DNA of 20,054 bases, from positions 1-20,054 of the forward strand of contig DMZI01000049.1 in NCBI GenBank assembly GCA_003485325.1, in the 5' to 3' direction. The notes beneath the pieces were generated by a model. It made no database searches. It saw nothing but the letters and a program-made list of their open reading frames with translations, and was not told the DNA's origin. This document shows, piece by piece, positions 1-7,294 of this stretch. Every line of letters begins with the position of its first letter. Within the stretch, counting starts at the first letter, position 1. The position numbers and the translations under genes were made by a program. The DNA is from Desulfotomaculum sp. GTDB lineage: Bacteria > Bacillota > Desulfotomaculia > Desulfotomaculales > Nap2-2B.

Positions 1-86
1 GGGTGAACGAGTTCGTACAAGTGTAAGAGGCGAACATGAGCACGTAGGCAGTTGACCTCCCTGATGCAAGTTGATTTTCAGGAGAG
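1..86 (+). repeat. Right-end fragment of a dispersed structured repeat
   Basis: These 86 bases align without gaps to 15813-15898, with 9 mismatches by my count (about 90% identity), and most differences are transitions. The fragment is cut by the window edge, so its left part is not seen. Inside it, GTTCG (11-15) can pair with a downstream CGAAC (30-34). The right end, 52-80, runs from TTGACCTCCC to ATTTTCA and is the inverted counterpart of the left end of the copy near 15680. No open reading frame is supported. It is a non-coding repeat family of unknown function; a mobile-element remnant or a structured RNA are both possible. Confidence 0.75.
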
Positions 87-622
87 TTTAAACAAAGAAT
101 ACAAGACCCGGATAATTATCAGCGAAAATACTATGCGGGCTGTCCAGCCCGGTGAGATTCCGGCAGGCTGAAAATAAAAGATCTTGGGGATACCCAGGTC
201 AGGGGACTGGTCGAAAGGGTAAAGATTTTCACCTTGACCAAGGAAAATTTATCCTGATTTTTATTTTTAGAGAAAAAAAGTATTTCCAGGAAATTAGGAA
301 ATTAATGAAGGATTTCTGTTCTTTTTAGAGAACTGATAGCAATATAGCGAACTTTTTCCTATTAACCACTTTATTAGTAGGAGAGTCTAATTTTAGTAAA
401 AAGCTTATGTCTTCTTAATCATCATAAAGGAAAGCAGCCTGAAACCGGTTTGACCCGGTATTGTCTGATATCTCCGGACCTGAAACAACATATGCAGCTC
501 TCTTTTCTTAAAACTCGGCCAACATTTGTTGCAATGGTATACACGGTTTAATTGACACGGTTATACTTTTTAAGAAAAAACACCTGTATACAAAGTGTTA
601 ATAGATAAGGTATGGTGAAATA
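87..622. other. Gene-free region upstream of crp1
   Basis: No coding region is supported here. The left half (about 130-215) is GC-richer and contains hairpins and a cobalamin-riboswitch-like fragment, described separately. The middle (about 240-420) is AT-rich with no recognisable gene. A small inverted repeat, ACCGG (444-448) with CCGGT (455-459), has no following T-run. Close to crp1 there are two GTATAC sites (537-542 and 586-591); the second lies in the perfect palindrome TGTATACA (585-592). A TTGACA occurs at 552-557 but has no well-spaced -10 box, so I could not place the crp1 promoter with confidence. Confidence 0.5.
136..212 (+). promoter_or_regulatory. Possible decayed or divergent cobalamin-riboswitch-like segment
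   Basis: The segment CGGTGAGATTCCGG (150-163) closely matches the GGTGAAAATCC core hairpin of cobalamin riboswitches. AGGTCAGGGGACTGGTC (196-212) partly matches the B12 box (AGYCAGGAGACC type). Other conserved parts are not seen: there is no GGGAA ahead of the core and no CCCGCNACTGT after it, and the spacing is shorter than in the family. CGGGCT (136-141) can pair with AGCCCG (146-151), which competes with CAGCC (145-149) pairing GGCTG (166-170). It is therefore either a degenerate remnant, a variant, or a chance resemblance. The nearest downstream gene is crp1, more than 400 nt away. Confidence 0.2.
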
Positions 623-1318
623 ATGGATAGCATTGCTTTTTTGCAAGCAATTGACCTGTTTGCTAATATCGGCGAGGACGACCTGAAGAAGATTTCATCC
701 TGCTTTTCGGAGAGGTTTTATCCCCGGTATAGTATAATCTTTTTTCAGGCAGACGAGGGCAACAAGTTTTATATTGTAAAATCAGGTTCAGTTAAAATAT
801 TTCGCATTACTGAGGACGGCCGTGAAATTACATTTGATATAATGACAAAAGGTAATTTTTTTGGCGAGATGGCCCTTATAGATGGTTATGACCGTTCGGC
901 CTCGGCACAGACTAACGGGCCAAGCATTTTATTGGAGATGGAGGGTAGAGAATTTATGAGTTTTATTCACAGCACTCCTGCGTTCGCAATGAATGTCATT
1001 AAAACGTTAAGTGCGAGAATAAGATGGGCTAACGAGAGGATAGAAAACCTCGTTTTTAATGATGCGTATGAGAGGATTGTCAATTTAATCGCAAAACTGG
1101 GAAAGATGTACGGTGTTTCCTCCCCGGAAGGTATAAAGGTAGAATTGAAATTTACCCATCAGGAGCTGGCATCCCTGGCTGGCACATCCCGTGAGACGGT
1201 TACCCGTTCGCTTTTAAAAATGCGCAAGGAAGGTTTGCTCGAATTAAAAGACCGCTACCTGATTATAAAGAATTCAAGTTTTACAAGCAGGGATCAAAAG
1301 ATGATTTCTGCAAACTAG
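623..1318 (+). CDS. Crp/Fnr family transcriptional regulator, classical Crp type (crp1)
   Basis: A 231-residue cytoplasmic DNA-binding regulator of normal Crp length. Residues 1-120 form the cyclic-nucleotide-binding beta barrel. Its phosphate-binding cassette GEMALIDGYDRSAS (81-94) keeps the glutamate (E82), arginine (R91) and serine (S92) that contact cAMP in E. coli Crp. A long dimerisation helix follows at about 120-145, then a winged helix with the HTH at about 178-201. The recognition helix reads SRETVTR, with the same Arg-Glu-Arg contacts as the SRETVGR of E. coli Crp, so a TGTGA-N6-TCACA target is expected. Such a site lies at 4853-4880. There is no cysteine cluster, so an Fnr-type iron-sulfur sensor is unlikely. 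The start is ATG after GGTG with 5-nt spacing. The gene stands alone; its ligand (cAMP or another small molecule) is inferred only. Confidence 0.9.
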   Translation: MDSIAFLQAIDLFANIGEDDLKKISSCFSERFYPRYSIIFFQADEGNKFYIVKSGSVKIFRITEDGREITFDIMTKGNFFGEMALIDGYDRSASAQTNGPSILLEMEGREFMSFIHSTPAFAMNVIKTLSARIRWANERIENLVFNDAYERIVNLIAKLGKMYGVSSPEGIKVELKFTHQELASLAGTSRETVTRSLLKMRKEGLLELKDRYLIIKNSSFTSRDQKMISAN

Positions 1319-1575
1319 GCGTCCTGTTAAAACTTACCGGAGCTCAAACCAATCAGTTTGCTAAATTGTAAAACATTTAGTTAAAACGATCCGAAGCGTA
1401 CCGTATTGATATCGGTATGGAGGATCAGAGTAGGTTGAGATAATGTCGTTTTTACGTGCCAGGCTTATAGTAGCGTAAAAAAATTAAAATCGTCAGAGAG
1501 CAAAGACAAAATTTGCCCGGGGTGTTATACCCGCTTGAGCAGAAATAGTTTTACAGAGGGATTATTAAACCTTAG
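1319..1575. other. Non-coding stretch after crp1
   Basis: I see no gene here. There are weak inverted repeats: CTAAAT..ATTTAG around 1361-1380, TACCG..CGGTA around 1399-1417, and TTTTTACG (1449-1456) with CGTAAAAA (1474-1481). The last has 8 pairs and a 17-nt loop and could stop transcription from crp1, but it is AT-rich and no good terminator stands out. Confidence 0.4.
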
Positions 1576-2005
1576 CTGAAAAACTTTCTAAAAGCAGCCA
1601 TTTTGACAATAGCAGCCTTTCTGATCGCAACAGTAGGGGGTTTTATTTTTTTCTTTCCGGTTATCAACAGACGATGCACAAAACGGTGTTTCGGCCCTTG
1701 TTGAGCTTTTTTATATTGATTTGGCAAAACGGCTTCAGTTCGCAGATGGCCGCGCGGGACTACTCTTTCAAACCGAAAAACAGGCCACCAGTAGCCGCTG
1801 AAAAGGCTTCAATGAGTAGCGGATCGACGTGACCCTGAGCCTGGCCGCTTCAAGCAAAGTGGCGGTTGCTTCCAAAGGCAACCCCCGTGCTACCGCCACC
1901 AGGGCCGAAGGCGCCGCCCTGCTCAAGCGGTTTATGCGGGCGGGCTTTTATAGACGGAACATCGGCGTGAATAACTCCCCGGAAAACACAAGGCGGCAGG
2001 TCTAA
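1576..2005 (+). pseudogene. Decayed S-layer-homology protein gene
   Basis: Pieces of a secreted SLH protein can be read on the plus strand, but no intact gene remains. A signal-peptide-like hydrophobic stretch (LKNFLKAAILTIAAFLIATV) starts at 1576 in one frame and runs to a stop at 1702-1704. A second frame carries SLH-like residues from about 1655 (FADGRAG, then FQTEKQATSSR). It is interrupted by TGA at 1799-1801 and TAG at 1817-1819, then continues through ATRAEGAALLKRFM to TAA at 2003-2005. That last motif is typical of the C-terminal end of an SLH domain (consensus TRAE.A..L.RF). The switch of frame lies near a T-rich run at 1641-1656. It sits tail-to-tail with the intact SLH gene on the minus strand, which suggests an old duplicate that decayed. 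The exact left end is uncertain. Confidence 0.6.
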
Positions 2006-2020
2006 AAACCTGCCGCCTTG
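1989..2020 (-). terminator. Strong hairpin terminator of the minus-strand SLH gene
   Basis: A perfect 13-bp stem (CAAGGCGGCAGGT with ACCTGCCGCCTTG) closes a 6-nt loop. Read on the minus strand it lies 27 nt past the stop of the SLH gene and is followed by the T-rich TGTGTTTTCC. It could also act on the plus strand, where it overlaps the end of the decayed SLH gene, though no T-run follows in that direction. Confidence 0.75.
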
Positions 2021-2046
2021 CTTGCCGGAAGATTGGTCAGGGTGAC

Positions 2047-4566
2047 TTATATTTTGTTTGACACCCGGTAGAGAACTACCGTTCCCTCGGCCCGGGTGGA
2101 TTTTCCTGCCGGCACGAAGGTGTTGACCTGGCGGCCGTTCATAACATTTTCTCTTACCATCAGGGCTACGCTTTTGCGTGCCCAGGAGGAGACGGCGGAA
2201 GCATCACTTAAAGCGGCCAGGATGTTGTTTGCCTCCTGGTCTGTGATGGTCAGGCCGCCGGGCTGTTTGGCCATCAGGCGGGTGATCATGGCCGCCATTT
2301 GTTCACGGGTAATGGGGTCGTTTGGCGCAAAAGTGGTTGCGCCGGTTCCGGCAACCAGCCCTGCTTTGGCGGCTGCGCCTACCATTCCCCGGTACCAGGC
2401 ATTGGCCGGAATGTCGGCAAACCGGCCGGCGGCGGCAGGATCAGCAGCCAGGTTCATCATCCTGGCCAGGATGACGGCAAATTCCGCTCTGGTAGTCTGC
2501 CTGTCGGGGGAGAAGATTTCCGCCCCGCTGCCCTTTACCAGATGCCTGGCCGCCATTACTTTGATCTCCCTTTTTGCCCAGTGGGTGGCCGCATCGGAGA
2601 AAGTACGGTCATATTCCATGACAGCGTAATTGTTAAGGCCGGATTTTTTTACTGCCACTGTTTTTTCTTTGGTGTTGACTTTGCCGCCGGCGTAGTCCCA
2701 TTTGCCAGTGGTTTCGTTATAGGCGTAACCACCCAGCAACTCGGTGTCTTTCACCCTGGACTGCTCATAAAAGAGCTTGATCCTGACGGGGCCGGTGTAA
2801 GCGCTGGAAGTATTTCCCCTTACTGTTTTAACCTCTGCCCGGACAACCTTGCCGGCTAAGGTCATCTTTTCGGCAGCGGTGGAAGGCAGCCTGGAAATCA
2901 AGGGGCTGACTTCCTGAGTGCTGAGGGTGTTTATCTCAACTTCCACCTGTTGAGCCGCATTGTCCGCCGCGGCAAGCCAGGAAGCACTGCTGCTGGCCAG
3001 GAGATTTCCTATAGAGGCAGTGGTTGTTTTCTTGCCCTGGATGATTATTTTAGCCGCCGGGGAAATTACTTCCAGGTCTGCATCAGCAGGTAAGGATTCA
3101 CGTGGATAACGCACTATTAACACTTTGGTATTTACGTCCGACAGATTCAGGACCACATTTATTTCGGGCCGTTCAATACCTTCCAGGCTGAGTACGGCTG
3201 CCAGTTCCTGGTTTACTGCATTTAGCCTGGCCAGTGCGGCCGCGATTGCCTCCGTGCCGACTTCAACCCTCGTTGACTGGCCCGTAGTGGTGGTAGCGAG
3301 TCCGTCTGCCGGTATTGTTCCGGCTTTTTCCATGATGGTTGATACGGCATCTTGAATCTGAGATTTTACTTCACCGGTGATTTCCTCCGGCTTTAGTTCG
3401 GACACGATGGTAGACAGTTGGCCGGCGGTTTGTTCGGGGGTGATTTCTCCGGCTGCCAGTTGTTCCAGCGTTTCGTCAATAGAAGGAACAGGCGAAGGTG
3501 TTGGCCCTGGACCGCCGCCACCACCGCCCGATGGGGCGCTGACTGTGACCGTGCCCTTGAAGATCCAGTCGGTAGCCGGGTCGTTTTTGTAGGCAATAAG
3601 TGTGGTCTGGCCTGCGGCCACGGCTTTAAGGTTTCCGCCTTCTACTTTGGCGATGCTTTCAGCGCCGGTTTTCCATTTTAAGAAAAGATTTATAACTGAA
3701 CCGATGTCACTGTCCGGATTAATTCCCAGTAGCTGCAGCTCGCAGGGCGTGCTGCAGCCCGCAGACAGGGAAACGGCCGAAAGAGGATTGCCGTCCTTAT
3801 AAAACTTGCTTTCGGAACGCACGTAAGCTTTAAGCAGCGCCTTTTCGGCCTTGTAGTCCGGATCAACCACCTTGCGTATTTCCTCCTTGGCATCGACCAG
3901 GCTGTCTATGCTCCAGCCGATTAATCCAAGTTTTGTCTGGAACTTGCCGCCAAAGAATGCAGTGTCGGAGAGTTTCAGGGCCTCGCGCGTCCAGTTTTTG
4001 ACGCTGTCCGTGTAGTTGCCTGCCAATATTTTATTGAGATCTGTTGAAGTCAGGCCGGAAAGCGCATCCGGCGCCTTGGCCTTCGCTTTTACAAACAAGA
4101 AATCATACAGTTCGTCAACCGTAGTAAAACCGCTTTCCAGTATCTTATTAACAGTATCCTGATGAGTTGTCTTGAAGTTTCCCAGTTCTGTCCTGAGGGC
4201 GGCGCCGTCGGTTGAATAGGTAAGGGCGGCGGCGTCACGAAGCAGGTTTACGATTGCCTGTTTGGCATTATCTCCTCCGCCAAAATTTGCTTCAAAAGCC
4301 GTAGTAGGCAGAAGGCTAAAAACTGCCGGCCACGGATCACTGGCAGGATCGCTCGGGAGCGCTGCTGTTTCTTCCTTGGCATTATTTACGGCGTTCTTGC
4401 CCGCCGGATCTTCGTTCAACATTGTATAAACCTTATTCAGTTCGCTAACGATATTGTCAATGGTATCCGCTCTCGCCTGCTGCTGGGGAAAGTAGAAAGC
4501 CGCGCTGAAGGCCAATAGTGCGCACAGCATTACGGCGAGGATTCGTTGTCCCTTTGATGGCTTCAT
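2047..4566 (-). CDS. Secreted S-layer-homology protein with Ig-like domain
   Basis: An 839-residue predicted cell-surface protein. Residues 1-33 are a Sec signal peptide (positively charged MKPSKGQR, hydrophobic core AVMLCALLAFSAAF, likely cut after ARA). Residues 34-260 are mostly helical with no family I recognise. About 262-345 resembles a bacterial Ig-like (Big2) fold, with the typical ...KAVAAGQTTLIAY... strand, and contains a CSTPC cysteine pair. A glycine-proline-rich linker spans 346-362. The C-terminus carries three SLH domains at about 654-711, 712-782 and 783-839, each with a TRAE or TREQ motif. SLH domains normally anchor proteins to pyruvylated secondary cell-wall polymer, so the N-terminal region should face outwards. 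The start is ATG with a strong AGGAGG 7 nt upstream (4574-4579 on the plus strand). It is divergent from the Uma2-like gene. The function of the exposed part is unknown. Confidence 0.9.
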   Translation of the reverse strand: MKPSKGQRILAVMLCALLAFSAAFYFPQQQARADTIDNIVSELNKVYTMLNEDPAGKNAVNNAKEETAALPSDPASDPWPAVFSLLPTTAFEANFGGGDNAKQAIVNLLRDAAALTYSTDGAALRTELGNFKTTHQDTVNKILESGFTTVDELYDFLFVKAKAKAPDALSGLTSTDLNKILAGNYTDSVKNWTREALKLSDTAFFGGKFQTKLGLIGWSIDSLVDAKEEIRKVVDPDYKAEKALLKAYVRSESKFYKDGNPLSAVSLSAGCSTPCELQLLGINPDSDIGSVINLFLKWKTGAESIAKVEGGNLKAVAAGQTTLIAYKNDPATDWIFKGTVTVSAPSGGGGGGPGPTPSPVPSIDETLEQLAAGEITPEQTAGQLSTIVSELKPEEITGEVKSQIQDAVSTIMEKAGTIPADGLATTTTGQSTRVEVGTEAIAAALARLNAVNQELAAVLSLEGIERPEINVVLNLSDVNTKVLIVRYPRESLPADADLEVISPAAKIIIQGKKTTTASIGNLLASSSASWLAAADNAAQQVEVEINTLSTQEVSPLISRLPSTAAEKMTLAGKVVRAEVKTVRGNTSSAYTGPVRIKLFYEQSRVKDTELLGGYAYNETTGKWDYAGGKVNTKEKTVAVKKSGLNNYAVMEYDRTFSDAATHWAKREIKVMAARHLVKGSGAEIFSPDRQTTRAEFAVILARMMNLAADPAAAGRFADIPANAWYRGMVGAAAKAGLVAGTGATTFAPNDPITREQMAAMITRLMAKQPGGLTITDQEANNILAALSDASAVSSWARKSVALMVRENVMNGRQVNTFVPAGKSTRAEGTVVLYRVSNKI

Positions 4567-4587
4567 TTCAAAACCTCCTAAAAAAAA

Positions 4588-4603
4588 TTGTAAAAATTTA
4601 CAA
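4588..4603 (-). promoter_or_regulatory. Inverted repeat just upstream of the SLH gene ribosome-binding site
   Basis: TTGTAAA and TTTACAA form a 7-bp inverted repeat with a 2-nt spacer, 9 nt ahead of the AGGAGG of the minus-strand SLH gene. It could be an operator or a small leader hairpin. AT-rich inverted repeats of this length can arise by chance. Confidence 0.25.
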
Positions 4604-4852
4604 ACTTTTGCCGCCGGCAGTACATGTTTTTTCTACAATTATTTGCCCCCCGTTTACCTTCGGCGCGTATTTCCAGAGCACCACCACCCTTTTTTATGGG
4701 AATAAAATCATATTTTTCCTGGAATGTCTCTGCGTTAATCATTTTGACAAAAAAGAAAAATTTCCTCCCTCCTTTTCCGGTTTTTTCCGAAAAAGAATCC
4801 GGGGCCGATTGAAGAGCATGCCTGCAACACCGGGATGCCAGGAAGAATTATC

Positions 4853-4880
4853 TTTTTGTGTGACGGCCATCACACAAAAA
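4853..4880. promoter_or_regulatory. Crp-type operator, near-perfect 28-bp palindrome
   Basis: TTTTTGTGTGA (4853-4863) and TCACACAAAAA (4870-4880) are exact inverted copies around a 6-nt centre. The core is exactly the Crp consensus TGTGA-N6-TCACA. It lies in the divergent region between the minus-strand SLH gene and the plus-strand Uma2-like gene, so it could act on either. Its centre (4866.5) is roughly 100 bp ahead of the expected start of transcription from the promoter at 4935-4963. The Crp1 protein encoded at 623-1318 has the recognition-helix residues that read this core. Confidence 0.7.
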
Positions 4881-4934
4881 TAAAGAGGCCGGGCCGTTTT
4901 TTTCCACGAGGCGCACACTGATAAAGTTTTTGCC

Positions 4935-4963
4935 TTGTCTTGGGGCAAACAACCTGTTAAAAT
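4935..4963 (+). promoter_or_regulatory. Candidate sigma-A promoter for the Uma2-like gene
   Basis: TTGTCT (4935-4940) and TAAAAT (4958-4963) are separated by 17 nt. They match the -35 consensus at 4 of 6 positions and the -10 at 5 of 6. Transcription would start near 4970, about 28 nt ahead of the ATG at 4998. Confidence 0.5.
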
Positions 4964-4997
4964 ATGAGCATCAGCACAAAAACAGGGGGCGGTACTG

Positions 4998-5573
4998 ATG
5001 AGCCTGCCGATAAGAGAAATTGAAATTCCTCCGAAAGAAGTCTATACCTACGCGGATTATGCCCTGTTGCCCGAAGGCGCTCCTTATCAACTGATAGGAG
5101 GTAAACTGGTAATGACTCCTGCGCCGACCACTTACCATCAAATCATTTCGATGCGCTTAGAAGGAAAAGTTTTTAATTTTATTAACGGAAAGAATTTAGG
5201 CGTGGTCCTTTTTGCTCCCATAGATGTATACTTTGGAGAAAAAGAAACTTACCAGCCGGACATTATTTTTATTGCTCAAGATAGGTTTCACATCATAGAG
5301 CCGGCCAGGATAAATGGCGCTCCCGATCTGGTAGTTGAGATTTTATCTCCCTCCACCGGCTATTACGATTTAAAGAAAAAGGCCAGGACTTACGCCAGGC
5401 ACGGGGTTAAAGAATACTGGATTGCAGATCCGGAAGACAGGAGCATCGAAGTATACAAGGGTCAGGAGGAAAAATTCGTGCTCGACCAGCAGGTTGAGGA
5501 GAAGGGCAGGGTTAAATCGCTTATTCTGAACGGGCTGGAGGTAGAAGTAAGGGACATTTTTGCTCAGTTGTAA
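4998..5573 (+). CDS. Uma2-family (DUF820) PD-(D/E)XK nuclease-like protein
   Basis: A 191-residue protein matching the usual Uma2/DUF820 length and layout. The N-terminal half has the family pattern (YALLPEGAPYQLIGGKLVM, then H47 in TTYHQII). The putative active site has D88 in YQPDIIFI, E114 in PDLVVEILSPST and lysines 126-128 in the following helix (DLKKKARTYARHGVKEYW). This fits the PD-(D/E)XK nuclease fold. Uma2 genes are common and often multicopy in cyanobacteria and some Firmicutes, and their biological role and target are not established. The start is ATG after a G-rich GGGGGCGG about 5 nt upstream. It lies between two SLH genes and has its own likely promoter (4935-4963) with an upstream Crp-type site. 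A link to surface-layer function is not shown. Confidence 0.85.
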   Translation: MSLPIREIEIPPKEVYTYADYALLPEGAPYQLIGGKLVMTPAPTTYHQIISMRLEGKVFNFINGKNLGVVLFAPIDVYFGEKETYQPDIIFIAQDRFHIIEPARINGAPDLVVEILSPSTGYYDLKKKARTYARHGVKEYWIADPEDRSIEVYKGQEEKFVLDQQVEEKGRVKSLILNGLEVEVRDIFAQL

Positions 5574-5717
5574 AGAACACTTAAAGACGGCGGCGAAGCG
5601 CATTCTCTAAATGTAGATAAAATTGATGAGGATAAAGAAAGAATAAGTATTTAGTTATCTGTTTGGTTTATTTAATTTCTATTCTTGCAGAAGTTTTGCT
5701 TCAATTGGAGGAAAAAA

Positions 5718-7172
5718 TTGTTTAACAAAAGGGCGAGCAAAGGTATGGTGTTCAGGGCATTTCTATGTCTAACACTGGTTTTTTTAATTTCCTTTCCGTC
5801 AAGAGCCGGGTCCGGCACGCTCTTCGACGCGTACCCGGACCTTAAAAATACATATGCGTCGTTCTTTGAAAGGCTTAAGGCCGAAATGGTCACCCGGGGC
5901 ACTCCTGAGGAAGATACCGACGGTTTGATATTTGCCTGGTTCATTGATGTGGACGCAAGTTTGCATAATCAATTGAATCAGGGTTTGCTTAATAAAAATA
6001 ACCTGACTCAAAAGCTGTTTAATACTTTCATGAGTCTTTATCAAGAACACAAGGAGGTGACTGTCGCTTTAATAAGTATTCTGTCCGGTGATTATGGCAT
6101 TGATTTGACGGACATGGGGGAAATAGCGAACGGGAAACAGGAACTTCCAGCGGGTTTAAAGCCCCTTTACGAAGCAATAAGGCAATTGATCTTTGGCACG
6201 GATACCGGGGGTAGCGGCGGGGGCGCAGTTGCGCCGCCTGCAGGCAGCGGAATCGGCGCCGATGGCGGACAGGTTATTGAGGGAGGGGCAATTCTTGATG
6301 TTCCCAAAGGCGCCTTGACGAAAAATGCGGATATTACAATTGAAAAGGTTGCCAGCGATGAAGTTGCAGGTACCGGAACTTTTAATCTGGCCGGTGAGAT
6401 CTATGAATTCGGGCCTTCCGGCCAGCAGTTTGACAAACCTGTTAATATTATTCTTAAGTATGACCCTGAAAAATTGGCTCCCGGAGAAGCGCCCGTAATC
6501 TGTGTTTATGATCCGGCAACCAAATCCTGGGTTAATCTGGGCGGGGTCGTAAACGAGGCTGCCCATACTGTGATGATACAGGTAACTCATTTTACCAAAT
6601 ACGCGGTAATGGTTAAACCTGCTCAAGAGATATTAAATTTCAAGGATGTCGCTCCTTCCCACTGGGCATACAAGGAGATTACAGACTTTGCTTCCAGGAA
6701 ATTTATTCTGGGCTATGCGGATAATACCTTTCTCCCGGGCAATAACATCAGCAGGGCAGAATTTGCAGCAGTGCTGGTCAGGGCGCTTGACCTCAAGGAA
6801 GTCAAATCCGCAGCGGCATCGTTCAAAGACGTCAATGCCGGCTCATGGTACAACAGCTGTATTGAAACTGTTTGCAGCAAAAATCTGATGAAGGGATACG
6901 GGGACGGCAGCTTCAAACCAAATGAAAACATAACCAGGCAGGAGATTGCCGCCGTACTTGTCAGGATACTGGGCAAGGATGCGGAGGGCGAAGAACTTGC
7001 CTTTGCCGACAAAGCGTTAGTAAGCGACTGGGCAAAGAACCTGGTCAGCATAGCGGTTGCCGAGGGATTAATACAGGGCTATCCCGACAATACATTCGGT
7101 CCGCAGAAGAAATCAACCAGGGCTGAGGCAGTGATTATGTTCTCCCGGATGCTGGAAAAGAACAAGAAATGA
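5718..7172 (+). CDS. Secreted S-layer-homology protein with ZU5-like domain
   Basis: A 484-residue predicted cell-surface protein using the TTG start at 5718, which has GGAGGA at 5707-5712 (about 6-nt spacing). An upstream in-frame TTG at 5685 would add 11 residues but has no ribosome-binding site. Residues 1-30 form a signal peptide (FNKRASKGMVFRAFLCLTL, then LISFPSRA). Residues about 31-165 are helical and unrecognised. A glycine-rich stretch precedes a ZU5-like beta domain at about 181-300 (GGQVIEGGAILDVPKGALT, with a later VTHFTKYAVM strand). Three SLH domains follow at about 307-367, 368-427 and 428-484, with SRAEF, TRQEI and TRAEA motifs. It differs in its exposed part from the 839-residue SLH protein but shares the anchoring module. 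A terminator follows at 7211-7245. Ligand and role are unknown. Confidence 0.88.
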   Translation: MFNKRASKGMVFRAFLCLTLVFLISFPSRAGSGTLFDAYPDLKNTYASFFERLKAEMVTRGTPEEDTDGLIFAWFIDVDASLHNQLNQGLLNKNNLTQKLFNTFMSLYQEHKEVTVALISILSGDYGIDLTDMGEIANGKQELPAGLKPLYEAIRQLIFGTDTGGSGGGAVAPPAGSGIGADGGQVIEGGAILDVPKGALTKNADITIEKVASDEVAGTGTFNLAGEIYEFGPSGQQFDKPVNIILKYDPEKLAPGEAPVICVYDPATKSWVNLGGVVNEAAHTVMIQVTHFTKYAVMVKPAQEILNFKDVAPSHWAYKEITDFASRKFILGYADNTFLPGNNISRAEFAAVLVRALDLKEVKSAAASFKDVNAGSWYNSCIETVCSKNLMKGYGDGSFKPNENITRQEIAAVLVRILGKDAEGEELAFADKALVSDWAKNLVSIAVAEGLIQGYPDNTFGPQKKSTRAEAVIMFSRMLEKNKK

Positions 7173-7210
7173 GGAAAGTGTTCGACTCCTTAGTTTGTGA
7201 GGAGAATAAG

Positions 7211-7245
7211 CGTTCCCGCCCCTATGGAGGCGGGAATGTTTCTTT
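7211..7245 (+). terminator. Intrinsic terminator after the second SLH gene
   Basis: TTCCCGCC (7213-7220) pairs with GGCGGGAA (7229-7236), and flanking C-G and G-T pairs can extend the stem. A T-rich tail (TGTTTCTTT) follows. It lies about 40 nt after the stop codon and insulates the SLH gene from the acs operon promoter. Confidence 0.8.
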
Positions 7246-7265
7246 AGCTTTAAGCTCTTCAATTA

Positions 7266-7294
7266 TTGACAATTTAACCGGGGCATATTAAAAT
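7266..7294 (+). promoter_or_regulatory. Sigma-A promoter of the acs operon
   Basis: A perfect TTGACA (7266-7271), a 17-nt spacer and TAAAAT (7289-7294) make this the best promoter in the window. Transcription should begin near 7300-7303, leaving a leader of about 135 nt before acsB. Confidence 0.8.

Noticed and set aside
552..567. TTGACA with nearby TATACT as a crp1 promoter
   Set aside because: Only 4 nt separate the two boxes, so they cannot form one sigma-A promoter.
2096..2859. Open frames on the plus strand inside the minus-strand SLH gene
   Set aside because: They are shadows of the SLH coding sequence: no family resemblance, no ribosome-binding sites, and the opposite strand encodes clear SLH domains.
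4743..4748. Perfect TTGACA as the -35 of a plus-strand promoter
   Set aside because: No acceptable -10 sequence occurs 15-19 nt downstream; the region there is pyrimidine-rich.
4518..4948. Short open frames in the divergent region upstream of the Uma2-like gene
   Set aside because: Low-complexity translations without ribosome-binding sites, overlapping regulatory palindromes and the end of the SLH gene.
5174..5186. TTAAT-TTT-ATTAA as a CprK-type box
   Set aside because: It is inside the Uma2-like coding sequence, has a spacer of 3 rather than 4, and is AT-rich enough to arise by chance.
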